From the NCBI RefSeq assembly GCF_900109705.1, contig NZ_FOAI01000014.1:35328-99327 (forward strand): a DNA stretch of 64,000 nucleotides. Direction: 5' to 3'. The notes under the pieces were generated by a model, which was given only the letters and a program-made list of their open reading frames with translations, made no database searches and was not told the origin of the DNA. The position numbers and the translations under genes were made by a program. The first letter of the stretch is position 1. Each line of letters begins with the position of its first letter. Of the stretch, positions 25,042 to 33,631 are shown in pieces. This DNA is from Roseivivax marinus (lineage in GTDB: Bacteria; Pseudomonadota; Alphaproteobacteria; Rhodobacterales; Rhodobacteraceae).

Positions 25042-25934
25042 TGCCGGATCCGACCCTGCTCCGGCCCCTGTGGCTGCTGACGTTGCCGCTGGTGGTGCTG
25101 GCCGCATGGCTTCTATCCCGGCGCGGAGCCGCGCTGGGCGACTGGGGCAGGGCCGTGGACCCGGGCCTTCTGGAGGCGATGCGGGCGCTCGGACGGGTCG
25201 AAGGGGCCGGTCGCCGTGGCGCGGGGTTGGTCCCGCTGGCGGTGGCGGCGCTCGTCGTGCTGGCGCTGACGGGTCCGGCGCTGGAACGGCGCGATCGCGC
25301 GGCGTGGCGTAACCTCGACGGAGTGATCTACGTGCTCGACGCGTCGCCGTCGGTGGCGCAAAGCCCGCGCTGGCCGCAATTGCAGACCATGGGGCGCTTC
25401 GCGATCTCGGCGATGGGCAGTCGTCCGGGCGGAATGGTGGTCTACGCGGGCGATGCCTACGTTGCCACGGACATGACCGCAGACCTGCGCGAACTGGGCC
25501 AGACCCTGTCGGTGATCGATGCCGAGACCGTTCCCGATCCCGGCTCGCGCCCCGAGCGCGGCCTGTCGCTGGCCCGGCGGATGCTGGAAGAGGCACGGGT
25601 GCTCTCCGCCGACGTGGTCCTGATGACGGACGGGGGCGGACTCGGCGCCGAGGCCCTGCGCGAGGCAGAGGCGTTGGCCTCCGGCGGCGCGCGCCTGTCG
25701 GTGGTGGGTCTGGACGGCACGACGCCCGAGATGGAGTCGATGGCCGGGGTCGGGGGCGGCCGTGTCTGGACGACCGACCAGACCGACGCACTTGCCGCCT
25801 ATATCCGGGATGCCGGTCGCGACGTGCTCGAACGGCAGGACTATCCGCTTCTGTTCCTCGCCGATTACGGGCGCCTGCTGCTGGCGCTGGCGCTACTACC
25901 CGCGCTGCTGCTGTTCCGGAGGGCCGCACGATGA
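25041..25934 (+). CDS. Second vWA-domain membrane protein (BatB/MxaL-like)
   Basis: 297 residues from the ATG at 25041, directly on the preceding stop (GTGATG). Topology matches its neighbour: helices near residues 8-25 and 62-80, vWA domain with MIDAS VLDASPSV (D100, S102, S104) and VVLMTDGGGLGAEAL, and a C-terminal helix (LLLALALLPALLLF). Two vWA genes in tandem also occur as mxaC/mxaL and batA/batB. The sequence differs enough that this is an old paralogue rather than a recent duplication. Confidence 0.9.
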   Translation: MPDPTLLRPLWLLTLPLVVLAAWLLSRRGAALGDWGRAVDPGLLEAMRALGRVEGAGRRGAGLVPLAVAALVVLALTGPALERRDRAAWRNLDGVIYVLDASPSVAQSPRWPQLQTMGRFAISAMGSRPGGMVVYAGDAYVATDMTADLRELGQTLSVIDAETVPDPGSRPERGLSLARRMLEEARVLSADVVLMTDGGGLGAEALREAEALASGGARLSVVGLDGTTPEMESMAGVGGGRVWTTDQTDALAAYIRDAGRDVLERQDYPLLFLADYGRLLLALALLPALLLFRRAAR

Positions 25935-26617
25935 GGGCCAGGGCGCTTGCAGCTGTTGGCGTGGTCGCTGGTCTGGCCGCCGTCGCGATGGCCGGGGCCG
26001 CCCCGTTCGGACGGCTTCTGATGGCCGCGGGTGTGCCGGGCATGGCGGCGCCGTTCCTGTCCGATCCAGCCTGGCACGGCGCGGCGCGTTACCGGGCCGG
26101 GGACTGGGACGCGGCGGCGGAGGCGTTCCGCGCCGCGGGATCCGATTACAATCTGGGCCTCGCCCGGGCCCGCGGGCAGGACTACGCCGCTGCGCTCGAG
26201 GCCTTCGACCTCGCGCGGCTGACAGGCGACGGCGACGCGCGGGCGAATTTCGACCTGGTGACGGCCTATTACGCCGGGCTGCGGCTGGATCCCGGCACCA
26301 TCGTGTCGTGGGCAACCGAGCGCGAGGCGGTGGGACCGACCGAGGAGGCACCCATCGGACGCGGCTCGGGCCGCGCTGCGGGCACCGGGACCGAGTCGAC
26401 CAATGCCGGTGCGCTACTCGGCCTGCCGGAACTGGAAAGCCGCGGCATCACCGGTGTGCGCGGTGTCTTCGACGACCGCTTCATGATGGCCGATGACCGG
26501 TGGCTCGCGCAGCTCGAGGACGTGCCTGGCGCCTATCTCGACGAGCGCATCCGCTTCGAGGCCAAGCGCCGCGCCGATGCCGGTCTGACCCCGCCCGATC
26601 CGGAGGACCCGAGATGA
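25931..26617 (+). CDS. TPR-like membrane-anchored protein (BatC/MxaK-like position)
   Basis: 228 residues with an N-terminal hydrophobic anchor (about 5-30). A TPR-like pair follows: AARYRAGDWDAAAEAFRAAGSDYNLGLARARG split over two helices, and DYAAALEAFDLARLTGDGDARANFDL. The C-terminal part is acidic and shows no known motif (YLDERIRFEAKRRADAGL near the end). BatB/BatC proteins combine such repeats with MoxR/vWA partners. It overlaps both neighbours by 4 bases. Confidence 0.8.
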   Translation: MRARALAAVGVVAGLAAVAMAGAAPFGRLLMAAGVPGMAAPFLSDPAWHGAARYRAGDWDAAAEAFRAAGSDYNLGLARARGQDYAAALEAFDLARLTGDGDARANFDLVTAYYAGLRLDPGTIVSWATEREAVGPTEEAPIGRGSGRAAGTGTESTNAGALLGLPELESRGITGVRGVFDDRFMMADDRWLAQLEDVPGAYLDERIRFEAKRRADAGLTPPDPEDPR

Positions 26618-27843
26618 TCCGTCTCGTGCTGTTTTCGACCCTATTTCTGGCCTTCGCGGGAATTGCGGACGCGCAGACGCGCGAGGTCACGGACGGGCAA
26701 CTCGACCTTGAGGTGTCGGTCGTGGGTGGCGCGACGGATGTCTACGCGCGCGAGATGGTGCTTATCACCATTCACGGCACCTATCGCCGGCACATCACCC
26801 GCGAAAAGCTGGAGCAACCAGAGCTCGAGGGCTTCAACTGGAGCCAGCTGGGCACCGACCGCTGGTACGAGACCATAGAGGCCGGCAAGCGGATCAAGAA
26901 TTTCGAGCGGCGCATGGCGCTTTATCCGGATGGACCGGGTCGGCTGACGATTCCGCCCTTCGTGCATCACCTGACGCTCACCGACGAGGGCGACGACTGG
27001 TTCCCCCATGACATCCGGTCCGAACCGATTACCGTGGACGTGCAGCCGGTTCCGGAAACCGGCGGAGGCTGGTGGTTCCCGGTGCGCGGCCTGCGGGTCT
27101 CGGACGAATGGTCGAACGCGCCCGACCAGTTGACCGAGGGCGAGGGCGTGCTTCGCGTCATCCGGATCGAGGCCACCGGCGCCACGCCCGAGATGATCCC
27201 GCCGATGCCCGACCTGACCTCGCCCTCGGCGATGATCTTCGCCCACCCCGAGCGCCGCTTCGTGGAGCTGTCGCCGGAGGGACCGGTCACCTACGCGTTC
27301 TGGCGCTGGACGGTGCGGCCGACCAACGGCACATCGGCGATCCTGGAACCTCTCGAGATCGAGTATTTCGATACGAAGGCACGGGAACAGCGCCTGGTCG
27401 AGATCGGCGCGCAGCGGATCGCGTACGGCACGGTCACGGGCCTCGCGCGATCGGAGCAGCCAGCGGACAGGGCCACACCCACCCGCGGAAGCCTATCTCG
27501 GGCGCCGCTTCTCGGAATGACGGGATTGGGCGCGCTTCTGGGTCTGGGCGTGATGCTGGCAGGACGGCGGACCGGCGGGGCCGGCTGGAGGCGGCTTCCG
27601 GGCCTCGATCCGCGGCGCCGCGCGGTGGCAAGCGCGGCCCGTCGCGGCGATGCGGCCGGGCTGTGGCGCGCGGCGCGGGCGCTTATGGCGTCTGATCCCG
27701 GCGTCGCGGCGCGGCCCGAGGCACGCGGCGCGGTCGACATCCTGGGCCGGTCGATCTTCGGAGCCGGGACGGGACCCGCGCCCGACCTGAAGGCGCTGGC
27801 GCGTCCCCTGTTGCGGCGCAAACGGTCGTCGGGCGATACTTAA
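26614..27843 (+). CDS. BatD-like exported protein
   Basis: 409 residues from the ATG at 26614, overlapping the previous stop. A signal peptide covers about residues 1-20 ([17 protein letters not shown]). A large extracytoplasmic region with beta-rich segments follows ([60 protein letters not shown]). There is one membrane helix near residues 300-318 ([18 protein letters not shown]) and a basic cytoplasmic tail. This is the BatD layout. It ends the MoxR operon, and the next gene starts 100 bases downstream. Confidence 0.85.
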   Translation: MIRLVLFSTLFLAFAGIADAQTREVTDGQLDLEVSVVGGATDVYAREMVLITIHGTYRRHITREKLEQPELEGFNWSQLGTDRWYETIEAGKRIKNFERRMALYPDGPGRLTIPPFVHHLTLTDEGDDWFPHDIRSEPITVDVQPVPETGGGWWFPVRGLRVSDEWSNAPDQLTEGEGVLRVIRIEATGATPEMIPPMPDLTSPSAMIFAHPERRFVELSPEGPVTYAFWRWTVRPTNGTSAILEPLEIEYFDTKAREQRLVEIGAQRIAYGTVTGLARSEQPADRATPTRGSLSRAPLLGMTGLGALLGLGVMLAGRRTGGAGWRRLPGLDPRRRAVASAARRGDAAGLWRAARALMASDPGVAARPEARGAVDILGRSIFGAGTGPAPDLKALARPLLRRKRSSGDT

Positions 27844-27943
27844 AGGGGAATTGCGCGGGCCGCGGCGTTTGGTCACGCTTGATCCCACCCATGTCCGGCC
27901 GCCGGACGGCGCCGGACAAGCGACAAGCCACAGGGAGGGCGAG

Positions 27944-28591
27944 ATGGGACTTCTATCGAATCTGTTCGGCGGGGGGGACGGCAATGCGTCGTCGACCACC
28001 GGCGGCGGGGGAAATCAGCATTCGGACGTCAAGATCCACCCGCAGGTCGACAACGGCGTTAAGCCGGGCTCGTCCAACTTTCCGGGCGGCAAGCTGACCT
28101 GCCACTGCACCAGCGACCCGGTCGTGGTCGAGGTGTCGGCGCAGACCGCGCACAACCATGTCTGCGGCTGCACCAAGTGCTGGAAGCCCGACGGCGCCGT
28201 CTTCAGCCAGATCGCGGTGGTCGGGCGCGACCACGTGAAGGTGCTCGAGCACGAGGAGAAGCTCGAGGTGGTGGACCCGTCCGCGGCGATCCAGCGCCAT
28301 GCCTGCAAGGCATGCGGCGTGCACATGTTCGGCCGGATCGAGGACACCAACCACCCGTTCCACGGGCTTGATTTCGTGCACACCGAGCTGAGCGACCAGT
28401 CCGGATGGTCGGGCGCCGAGTTCGCGGCGTTCTGCTCGTCGATCATCGAATCGGGTGTCGATCCGTCCCGCATGGACGGGATCCGGGCGCGCCTGAGCGA
28501 ACTCGGGCTCACGCCCTACGATTGCCTGTCGCCGCCGCTCATGGACGCGATCGCGACCCATGTGGCCAAGCAGAAAGGCGTTTTGGCCTGA
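27944..28591 (+). CDS. gfa: S-(hydroxymethyl)glutathione synthase (formaldehyde-activating enzyme)
   Basis: Speeds condensation of formaldehyde with glutathione, feeding the glutathione-dependent formaldehyde dehydrogenase that begins at 63774. 215 residues. The Gfa core has zinc-ligand Cys in [24 protein letters not shown] and [13 protein letters not shown], then [13 protein letters not shown]. The start (RBS GGGAGG) adds about 27 residues before the usual KIHPQVDNG beginning, a Gly/Ser/Asn-rich leader [14 protein letters not shown]. No ATG lies nearer the core, so the leader appears real and is unusual. Confidence 0.94.
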   Translation: MGLLSNLFGGGDGNASSTTGGGGNQHSDVKIHPQVDNGVKPGSSNFPGGKLTCHCTSDPVVVEVSAQTAHNHVCGCTKCWKPDGAVFSQIAVVGRDHVKVLEHEEKLEVVDPSAAIQRHACKACGVHMFGRIEDTNHPFHGLDFVHTELSDQSGWSGAEFAAFCSSIIESGVDPSRMDGIRARLSELGLTPYDCLSPPLMDAIATHVAKQKGVLA

Positions 28592-28640
28592 CTCTGCCGC
28601 CGCCCGCGCCCTTTTCCAATTCACGCGAGGGGCGAAGCGG

Positions 28641-28663
28641 GCGGCGGTATGCTGCACCGCCGC
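28641..28663. promoter_or_regulatory. 8-base inverted repeat between gfa and the LuxR-type regulator
   Basis: GCGGCGGT, a 7-base spacer and ACCGCCGC form a perfect inverted repeat 50 bases after the gfa stop. No T-run follows, so an intrinsic terminator is less likely than an operator. It lies just upstream of the possible promoter at 28675-28704. Its centre contains TATGCTGCAC, also present upstream of the kinase at 15168. Confidence 0.4.
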
Positions 28664-28674
28664 GAGCAGCGGCG

Positions 28675-28704
28675 TTGCATGAAATTGCAGTCCTACGCTA
28701 GGCT
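28675..28704 (+). promoter_or_regulatory. Possible sigma-70-type promoter for the LuxR-type regulator gene
   Basis: TTGCAT at 28675-28680 and TAGGCT at 28699-28704 are separated by 18 bases and lie 23 bases before the ATG at 28727, fitting alphaproteobacterial vegetative promoters. This is a match by eye only. Confidence 0.4.
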
Positions 28705-28726
28705 TCGCCGCGGGAGGACTTGTCAC

Positions 28727-29434
28727 ATGAAACACGAAACGCTGGCGCCGCCATCGGGTCGCATCCGGTCGGTGGTGGTGGTCGACGACCATCCGCTCTA
28801 CAGCGACGCATTGTCCGCAGCCCTGAACCTCGCCTTTCCGGGGTGCCACGTCGCTACGGCACAGACCCTGTCGGGTGCGCTGGCGCTGCTGGACGAGGGG
28901 GCCGACCCCGATCTCGTAATGTTCGACCTCAAGCTGCCCGACGTCACCGGGATCTCCGGATTCGAGGCGTTGCGCGCACGGATTCCGGGCACGCCCATCC
29001 TCGTGATCTCGTCCCTCACATCGCAGCCGGTCGTCTCGGCGCTGATGGAGGCGGGCGCCGCCGGCTTCCTGCCCAAGGACGCCTCGGCCGCGACCCTGAA
29101 AAGCGTGCTTTTCGATGTCAGCGCGGGCCGCAAGTCCCTGCCCAAGGAATACCGCGGCGCGTCACCCGATTCGTCGGGCGCGAGCGGGCGGACCCGCCTG
29201 GCCGACCTGACGCCGCAGCAATCCCGCATCATGAAGCTGATCTGCGCCGGCAAGCCCAACAAGCAGATCGCCTACGAGCTCGACCTCGCCGAGGCGACAG
29301 TGAAGGCGCACATCACCGCGCTCTTGCGGCGGCTCGGGGTCCAGAACCGGACCCAGGCCGCGGTGATGGTGGAGGCCGCACAGAGCGAGGCCGCCGCCGG
29401 CGACCCGGACGCGCGCGCCTTCCTCAGCAGCTGA
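28727..29434 (+). CDS. LuxR/NarL-family response regulator (FlhR-like)
   Basis: 235 residues from MKHETLAPP. The receiver domain has VVVVDDHPLYSDAL, phospho-acceptor D67 in LVMFDLKLPD and a conserved Lys in AGFLPKDASAATLK. The C-terminal LuxR helix-turn-helix has LTPQQSRIMKLICAGKPNKQIAYEL and EATVKAHITALLRRLGVQNRTQA. In Paracoccus denitrificans FlhRSQ controls methanol and formaldehyde oxidation genes; the order gfa, LuxR regulator, FIST protein, kinase fits that theme. The upstream frame to 28649 lacks a ribosome site, so the ATG at 28727 (GGGAGG upstream) is chosen. Confidence 0.88.
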   Translation: MKHETLAPPSGRIRSVVVVDDHPLYSDALSAALNLAFPGCHVATAQTLSGALALLDEGADPDLVMFDLKLPDVTGISGFEALRARIPGTPILVISSLTSQPVVSALMEAGAAGFLPKDASAATLKSVLFDVSAGRKSLPKEYRGASPDSSGASGRTRLADLTPQQSRIMKLICAGKPNKQIAYELDLAEATVKAHITALLRRLGVQNRTQAAVMVEAAQSEAAAGDPDARAFLSS

Positions 29435-29447
29435 GGGGCATCCGCCC

Positions 29448-30611
29448 ATGAACGACGCCAGTCCACGTCCGTCAGTGGTCGGCGTGGCCGTGTCCTACGC
29501 CACCGATCCGGACCGGGCGGTGGCCGAAGCGGTGACGCAGATCGACCTGGCGGCGACATGCTTTCTGCTGGTCCTCGTGCCCGAGGGTCTGGCCCTCGGG
29601 CCGCTGTCTGCGGCGCTGTCCTCGCGCGCTCAGGGTGTCCCGGCCTTCGGCTGCACCACGGCCGGCCAGATCACGCCTTCGGGCTACGATTCGGGCGCGC
29701 TTCTGATCCTCGCCTTCCCGCGCCGCCATTTCCGCTGCGCCTCGCTGCCGTTCGAATCACTGTCGGGCATGTCGATCAAGTCGGTCGCCGACGAGGCCCG
29801 CCGACACGAGGCGCGCTTTCCTCACACGGCCGGGTGGAACCGTCTCGCTCTGGTGTTCGTGGACGGGCTGTCCAAGCGCGAGGACGTTCTGGTCTCGACC
29901 TTGCAGACGGCCCTCGATTCCGTGCCGGTCTTCGGCGGCTCCGCGGGCAACGGCCTGAGCTTCCGCGAGACCCACGTTCTCAGCGATGGCGTATTCCGCA
30001 GTGACGCGGCGCTGATGCTGTTGATCGAGACCGACCTCGACGTGGCGGGGATCGGTTTCGACCACTTCCTGCCTACAGACACCCAGATGGTCGTCACCGC
30101 CGCGATTCCCGAAGACCGGCTGGTGCTGGAGCTGAATGGAGCGCCTGCGGCGCAGGAGTACGCGCGTCTCGTGGGCTGTCCGGTGGACCGGCTCGGCCCG
30201 CGGGTCTTTGCCGAGAACCCCATGCTGGTGCGCCAGAACCACGCCTACCACGTGCGGGCGGTTCACGGTGCGCCGGGCGGCGCGGCGCTGTCGTTCCTGT
30301 CGGCCATCGACGACGGCCTGATCCTGACGCTGGGCCGTGGCCGCGACATCGTGGAGACGCTCGATGCCGGGCTCGACGTGCGCGGCGCGCAGGGCCGGGC
30401 GCCGGATGTCGTGCTGGGCTTCGACTGCGTGCTGCGCCGGCTCGAGATCGAGCACAAGCACCTGTCCGCCCCCGTTTCGGACGTGTTCCGCCGCCGGCGC
30501 GTGATCGGCTTCAACACCTATGGCGAGCAGCACCGCGGCGTGCACGTGAACCAGACCTTCGTGGGCGTCGCCTTCTTCGAGGCAGAGGGTCGGGGGCGCG
30601 AGCTGCAATGA
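29448..30611 (+). CDS. FIST-domain sensory protein
   Basis: 387 residues covering FIST N and FIST C domains (AFGCTTAGQITPSGYDSGALLI, VFGGSAGNGLSF, CPVDRLGPRVFAENPM, VIGFNTYGEQHRGVHVNQTFVGVAFF). FIST proteins bind small ligands; NosP in Pseudomonas is a haem-dependent nitric oxide sensor that regulates a hybrid kinase encoded next to it. The kinase at 30608 overlaps this gene by 4 bases, so it is the likely partner. Whether haem is bound here cannot be told from sequence. Confidence 0.88.
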   Translation: MNDASPRPSVVGVAVSYATDPDRAVAEAVTQIDLAATCFLLVLVPEGLALGPLSAALSSRAQGVPAFGCTTAGQITPSGYDSGALLILAFPRRHFRCASLPFESLSGMSIKSVADEARRHEARFPHTAGWNRLALVFVDGLSKREDVLVSTLQTALDSVPVFGGSAGNGLSFRETHVLSDGVFRSDAALMLLIETDLDVAGIGFDHFLPTDTQMVVTAAIPEDRLVLELNGAPAAQEYARLVGCPVDRLGPRVFAENPMLVRQNHAYHVRAVHGAPGGAALSFLSAIDDGLILTLGRGRDIVETLDAGLDVRGAQGRAPDVVLGFDCVLRRLEIEHKHLSAPVSDVFRRRRVIGFNTYGEQHRGVHVNQTFVGVAFFEAEGRGRELQ

Positions 30612-32887
30612 TCGACCCGTCCGAGCCGCCGCACGTCCAGATCGCCCGCCAGCAACGCATCATCGACGCGCTGATCCGCCGCGCGAACCGGCAGCACGAG
30701 GTCGGAGAGACCGCCTACAGCGCCTTCCAGTCGGCCATCGCCCTGCAGGGAGAGGTCTGGGCCAAGACCCGAGACCTTGAGAGGGCGGCGAGCGAGCTGG
30801 AAGAAGTTCGTCACGAACGCGAGCGCACGCGCCGGAACCTGAGCGATGCACTTTCGGCGATGGAGGGCGGCTTCGCGCTGTTCACCGCAGGCACGCTCGA
30901 GGTCTGCAACGACCTGTTCCGCTCGCTTCTGCCGGACCTGCGCGAACGGCTCGTGCCGGGGCTGCGGATCGAGGACTATTTCGACGCGCTCTCGAAGAGC
31001 GGGCACTTGGTGTCCTCGGACGGACGGATGCAGACCTCGCTTACCCGCGCGCGCCACGGGCCGGTGGGCGCCTCGGTCCTGTCGGTGGTGATCGAGCTGA
31101 CCGGCGACCGCTGGTTCCAGATCAACCTGCAACGCACCTCGGACGAGAACGTGGTGATCCTGCAGACCGAGATCACCGCCATTGTCCGGCAGAACCGGTC
31201 GGAGCGCGAAAGCCTGATCGACCGACAGGCGCACTACCTCCAGGCCGCGCTCGAGAACATGTCCTCGGGCATCTGCACCTTTTCCAGCGCGGGCGAGGTG
31301 ATCCTGCACAACACGCGGTTCCGCGACCTGCTGGGGTTGCCGTTCACGCTGTTGCAGAAGGGCACGCGGCTTGGGGCGATCCTCGAGTTCATCCGCGCCA
31401 ACGCGCTGATCCGCGACGCCGACGGCATGGACTTCGCCCAATGGGAGGACCGGATCGCGCGGCAGGGCCGGATCCGGCGTCGGATGCGTCATGCCGGCGG
31501 GCGGGTGCTGGACCTCTTCGCGCACCGTCTGCCCGATGGCGGTTTCCTCGTGGATGTTAAGGACGTGACGCTGGAAAGCCGCGCGACAGAGATGCTCGAA
31601 AAGCGGGTGGACGAGCGCACGGCCGAGCTGACTCGGGCGAACCGCCGCCTGACTGCCCAGTCCGAGGCGCAGGCCCAGGTCGAGGAAGAACTGCGGCTTG
31701 CCAAGGAACGGGCCGAGGCCGCGGTGTCGTCCAAGACCCGCTTCCTCGCTGCGGCCAGCCACGATCTGCTGCAACCGGTGAACGCCGCGAAGCTTCTGAT
31801 CTCGACGCTGGTGCAGCGGGCGGAGGACACCTCGCTCGCCACCTTGGTCGAGCGTCTCGACGGCTCCTTCGCGTCGATCGAGGAGATCCTGCACGCGCTT
31901 CTGGACATCTCGCGGCTCGATTCCACCGACGGGGCGCTGACGCCCGCTGACGTGAGCCTCGGCGCGATCATGCGCGGGGTGATCGAGGATCAGGCGCCAC
32001 TGGCCGCCAAACGCGGCGTGCAGCTGGATATCGTGCCAAGCTCGGTCTGGGTGCGCTCGGATCAGCGCTACCTGATGCGGTCGGTGCAAAACCTCGTGGT
32101 GAACGCGCTCCAGTATACCGAACCGGGCGGACGGGTTCTGGTCGGGTGCCGCAATCGCGGGACGGACCGCGTCGTGCTCGAGGTCTGGGACACCGGCATG
32201 GGCATCTCCGCCCGCGACCAGAAGCGCATCTTCGACGAGTTCGCCCGCGCCGAGAACGTGCCGTTCGCCTCGGGGATGGGGCTTGGCCTCTCTATCGTCG
32301 AGCGCACGTGCCGCCATATGGGCCACAAGGTCCGGGTGCGTTCCAAGCCCGGGGTGGGTTCCGTGTTCTCGATCGAGATGCGGACGGTGCCAGGACGCCG
32401 AACCGAGCCGGACGATTCGGATGCGCCGGCATTGCGGCCCGAAGCCCTTGGCGAGGACATGGACGTGATCGCCCTTTTGGTCGAGAACGACCCCGACGTT
32501 CTTTTCGCCACGACCGAGCTTCTGGAGGGCTGGGGCGCGAGCGTGCTGCCCGCCGCCTCGACGGAGGCCGCGCTGACGCACGTCGCGGACATGGGCATGG
32601 CGCCGGACATCATCGTGGCGGACTTCCAGCTCGATGGTGACGACACCGGCGTCGCCGCGATCGAGGCCGTGCGCGCGGCGACCGGCGTGCGGGTGCCCGC
32701 GATCATGGTCACTGCCGACCGAAGCGAATCGCTGTTGCGGCAAGGGGTCGAGACCGGCTTCGCGATCCTGACGAAACCCGTTCAACCCGCCCGCCTGCGG
32801 CCCCTGATCGACTGGAAGGTGCGCTGGCAGGCTCCGGATGCCGCCGCCGCGCCGGACCCCGCGGATGCCGACAAAAGTCGGCCCTGA
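30608..32887 (+). CDS. Soluble hybrid histidine kinase (NahK/ErcS'/FlhS-like)
   Basis: 759 residues without membrane helices. Residues 1-85 are coiled-coil-like, followed by two PAS-like regions (about 80-190 and 205-320) and a second coiled coil. HisKA has FLAAASHDLLQPVNAAKLL, with the phospho-His at 385. HATPase shows VVNALQYTEPGG, VWDTGMGISARDQKRIFDEF and MGLGLSIVERTCRHMG. A C-terminal receiver has acceptor D672 in IIVADFQLDGDDTG and ILTKPVQPARL. This layout matches kinases encoded beside FIST proteins and in quinoprotein alcohol-oxidation regulation (ErcS'). Likely partners are the FIST protein and the LuxR regulator upstream. Confidence 0.9.
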   Translation: MIDPSEPPHVQIARQQRIIDALIRRANRQHEVGETAYSAFQSAIALQGEVWAKTRDLERAASELEEVRHERERTRRNLSDALSAMEGGFALFTAGTLEVCNDLFRSLLPDLRERLVPGLRIEDYFDALSKSGHLVSSDGRMQTSLTRARHGPVGASVLSVVIELTGDRWFQINLQRTSDENVVILQTEITAIVRQNRSERESLIDRQAHYLQAALENMSSGICTFSSAGEVILHNTRFRDLLGLPFTLLQKGTRLGAILEFIRANALIRDADGMDFAQWEDRIARQGRIRRRMRHAGGRVLDLFAHRLPDGGFLVDVKDVTLESRATEMLEKRVDERTAELTRANRRLTAQSEAQAQVEEELRLAKERAEAAVSSKTRFLAAASHDLLQPVNAAKLLISTLVQRAEDTSLATLVERLDGSFASIEEILHALLDISRLDSTDGALTPADVSLGAIMRGVIEDQAPLAAKRGVQLDIVPSSVWVRSDQRYLMRSVQNLVVNALQYTEPGGRVLVGCRNRGTDRVVLEVWDTGMGISARDQKRIFDEFARAENVPFASGMGLGLSIVERTCRHMGHKVRVRSKPGVGSVFSIEMRTVPGRRTEPDDSDAPALRPEALGEDMDVIALLVENDPDVLFATTELLEGWGASVLPAASTEAALTHVADMGMAPDIIVADFQLDGDDTGVAAIEAVRAATGVRVPAIMVTADRSESLLRQGVETGFAILTKPVQPARLRPLIDWKVRWQAPDAAAAPDPADADKSRP

Positions 32888-32932
32888 CAGCACGTGCAGA
32901 CCGGATACGGTCGCCTTGGGAGGATTTTCGAC

Positions 32933-33631
32933 ATGAGACGGACACTGGCCCTGATCGGCGCGGTGGCCTGCCTTGCGGCAGCCCCGGCGCTTGCCCAGAA
33001 CGCGGCAACGGACACCACCGAGACCTACGACCTGCTGTTCAAGGACGGCACGCTCGACGAGGTCCCCGACGAGTCCACGCTGATCTACGACCGCACGGTC
33101 GCCAACCGCGCCAAGGCCGAGGCCGCCGAGCGCGACACCGGCCGGATCGCGCTGAGCTTCGAGCAGCGCGAGGACACCGAGATCGCCAACCTGATGTTCC
33201 TTCAGGACGGCAAGCATCGCAATCTCGGCAGCTTCCCGGCAAGCGTCGGCAACCCGATGATCATGTACTTCTACGAAGCCGTGGTCCGCGACATGGCCGA
33301 GACCGCCGGCGGCTCGCCTTTCTACATCCGCAACCGGATGAAGGACGCGCTGACCGTACCCGGTGAGGTGATCGACGGCACCGCGACCTGGCAGGGCGAG
33401 GATATCGAGACGCAGACCGTGACCCTGCGCCCGTTCGAGGGTGATCCGAACCGCGCGCAGATGTCTGGATTCGGTGATCTCGCCCTGACCGTCACCATGT
33501 CCGAGGAGGTGCCGGGCTGGTACCTGTCGCTCAGCGCCGAGGCCCCGCATCCCGATGGCGGCGATCCGATCTACCGCTCGGAGATGCGCCTCGACGGGAT
33601 CGAGGACACCGCGGCGGAGGCTGCCCAATGA
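32933..33631 (+). CDS. Exported protein of unknown function
   Basis: 232 residues with a clear Sec signal peptide (about 1-21, ALIGAVACLAAAPALAQ, cleavage after ALA). The mature part is acidic and has no family I recognise. Noteworthy segments are TYDLLFKDGTLDEVPDESTL, VGNPMIMYFYEAVVRDMAE and a DGTATWQGEDIETQTVTLRPF stretch that looks beta-rich. It follows the hybrid kinase by 45 bases and overlaps the next exported protein gene by 4 bases, forming a two-gene unit. Position beside formaldehyde regulators suggests a periplasmic role in alcohol oxidation; this is inference. Confidence 0.75.
   Translation: MRRTLALIGAVACLAAAPALAQNAATDTTETYDLLFKDGTLDEVPDESTLIYDRTVANRAKAEAAERDTGRIALSFEQREDTEIANLMFLQDGKHRNLGSFPASVGNPMIMYFYEAVVRDMAETAGGSPFYIRNRMKDALTVPGEVIDGTATWQGEDIETQTVTLRPFEGDPNRAQMSGFGDLALTVTMSEEVPGWYLSLSAEAPHPDGGDPIYRSEMRLDGIEDTAAEAAQ

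Noticed and set aside
23724..26617. Naming the MoxR-operon genes mxaA, mxaC, mxaK and mxaL individually
   Set aside because: Gene order and lengths resemble both Bat and Mxa systems and do not match mxaRSACKL one to one. Names would overstate the evidence.
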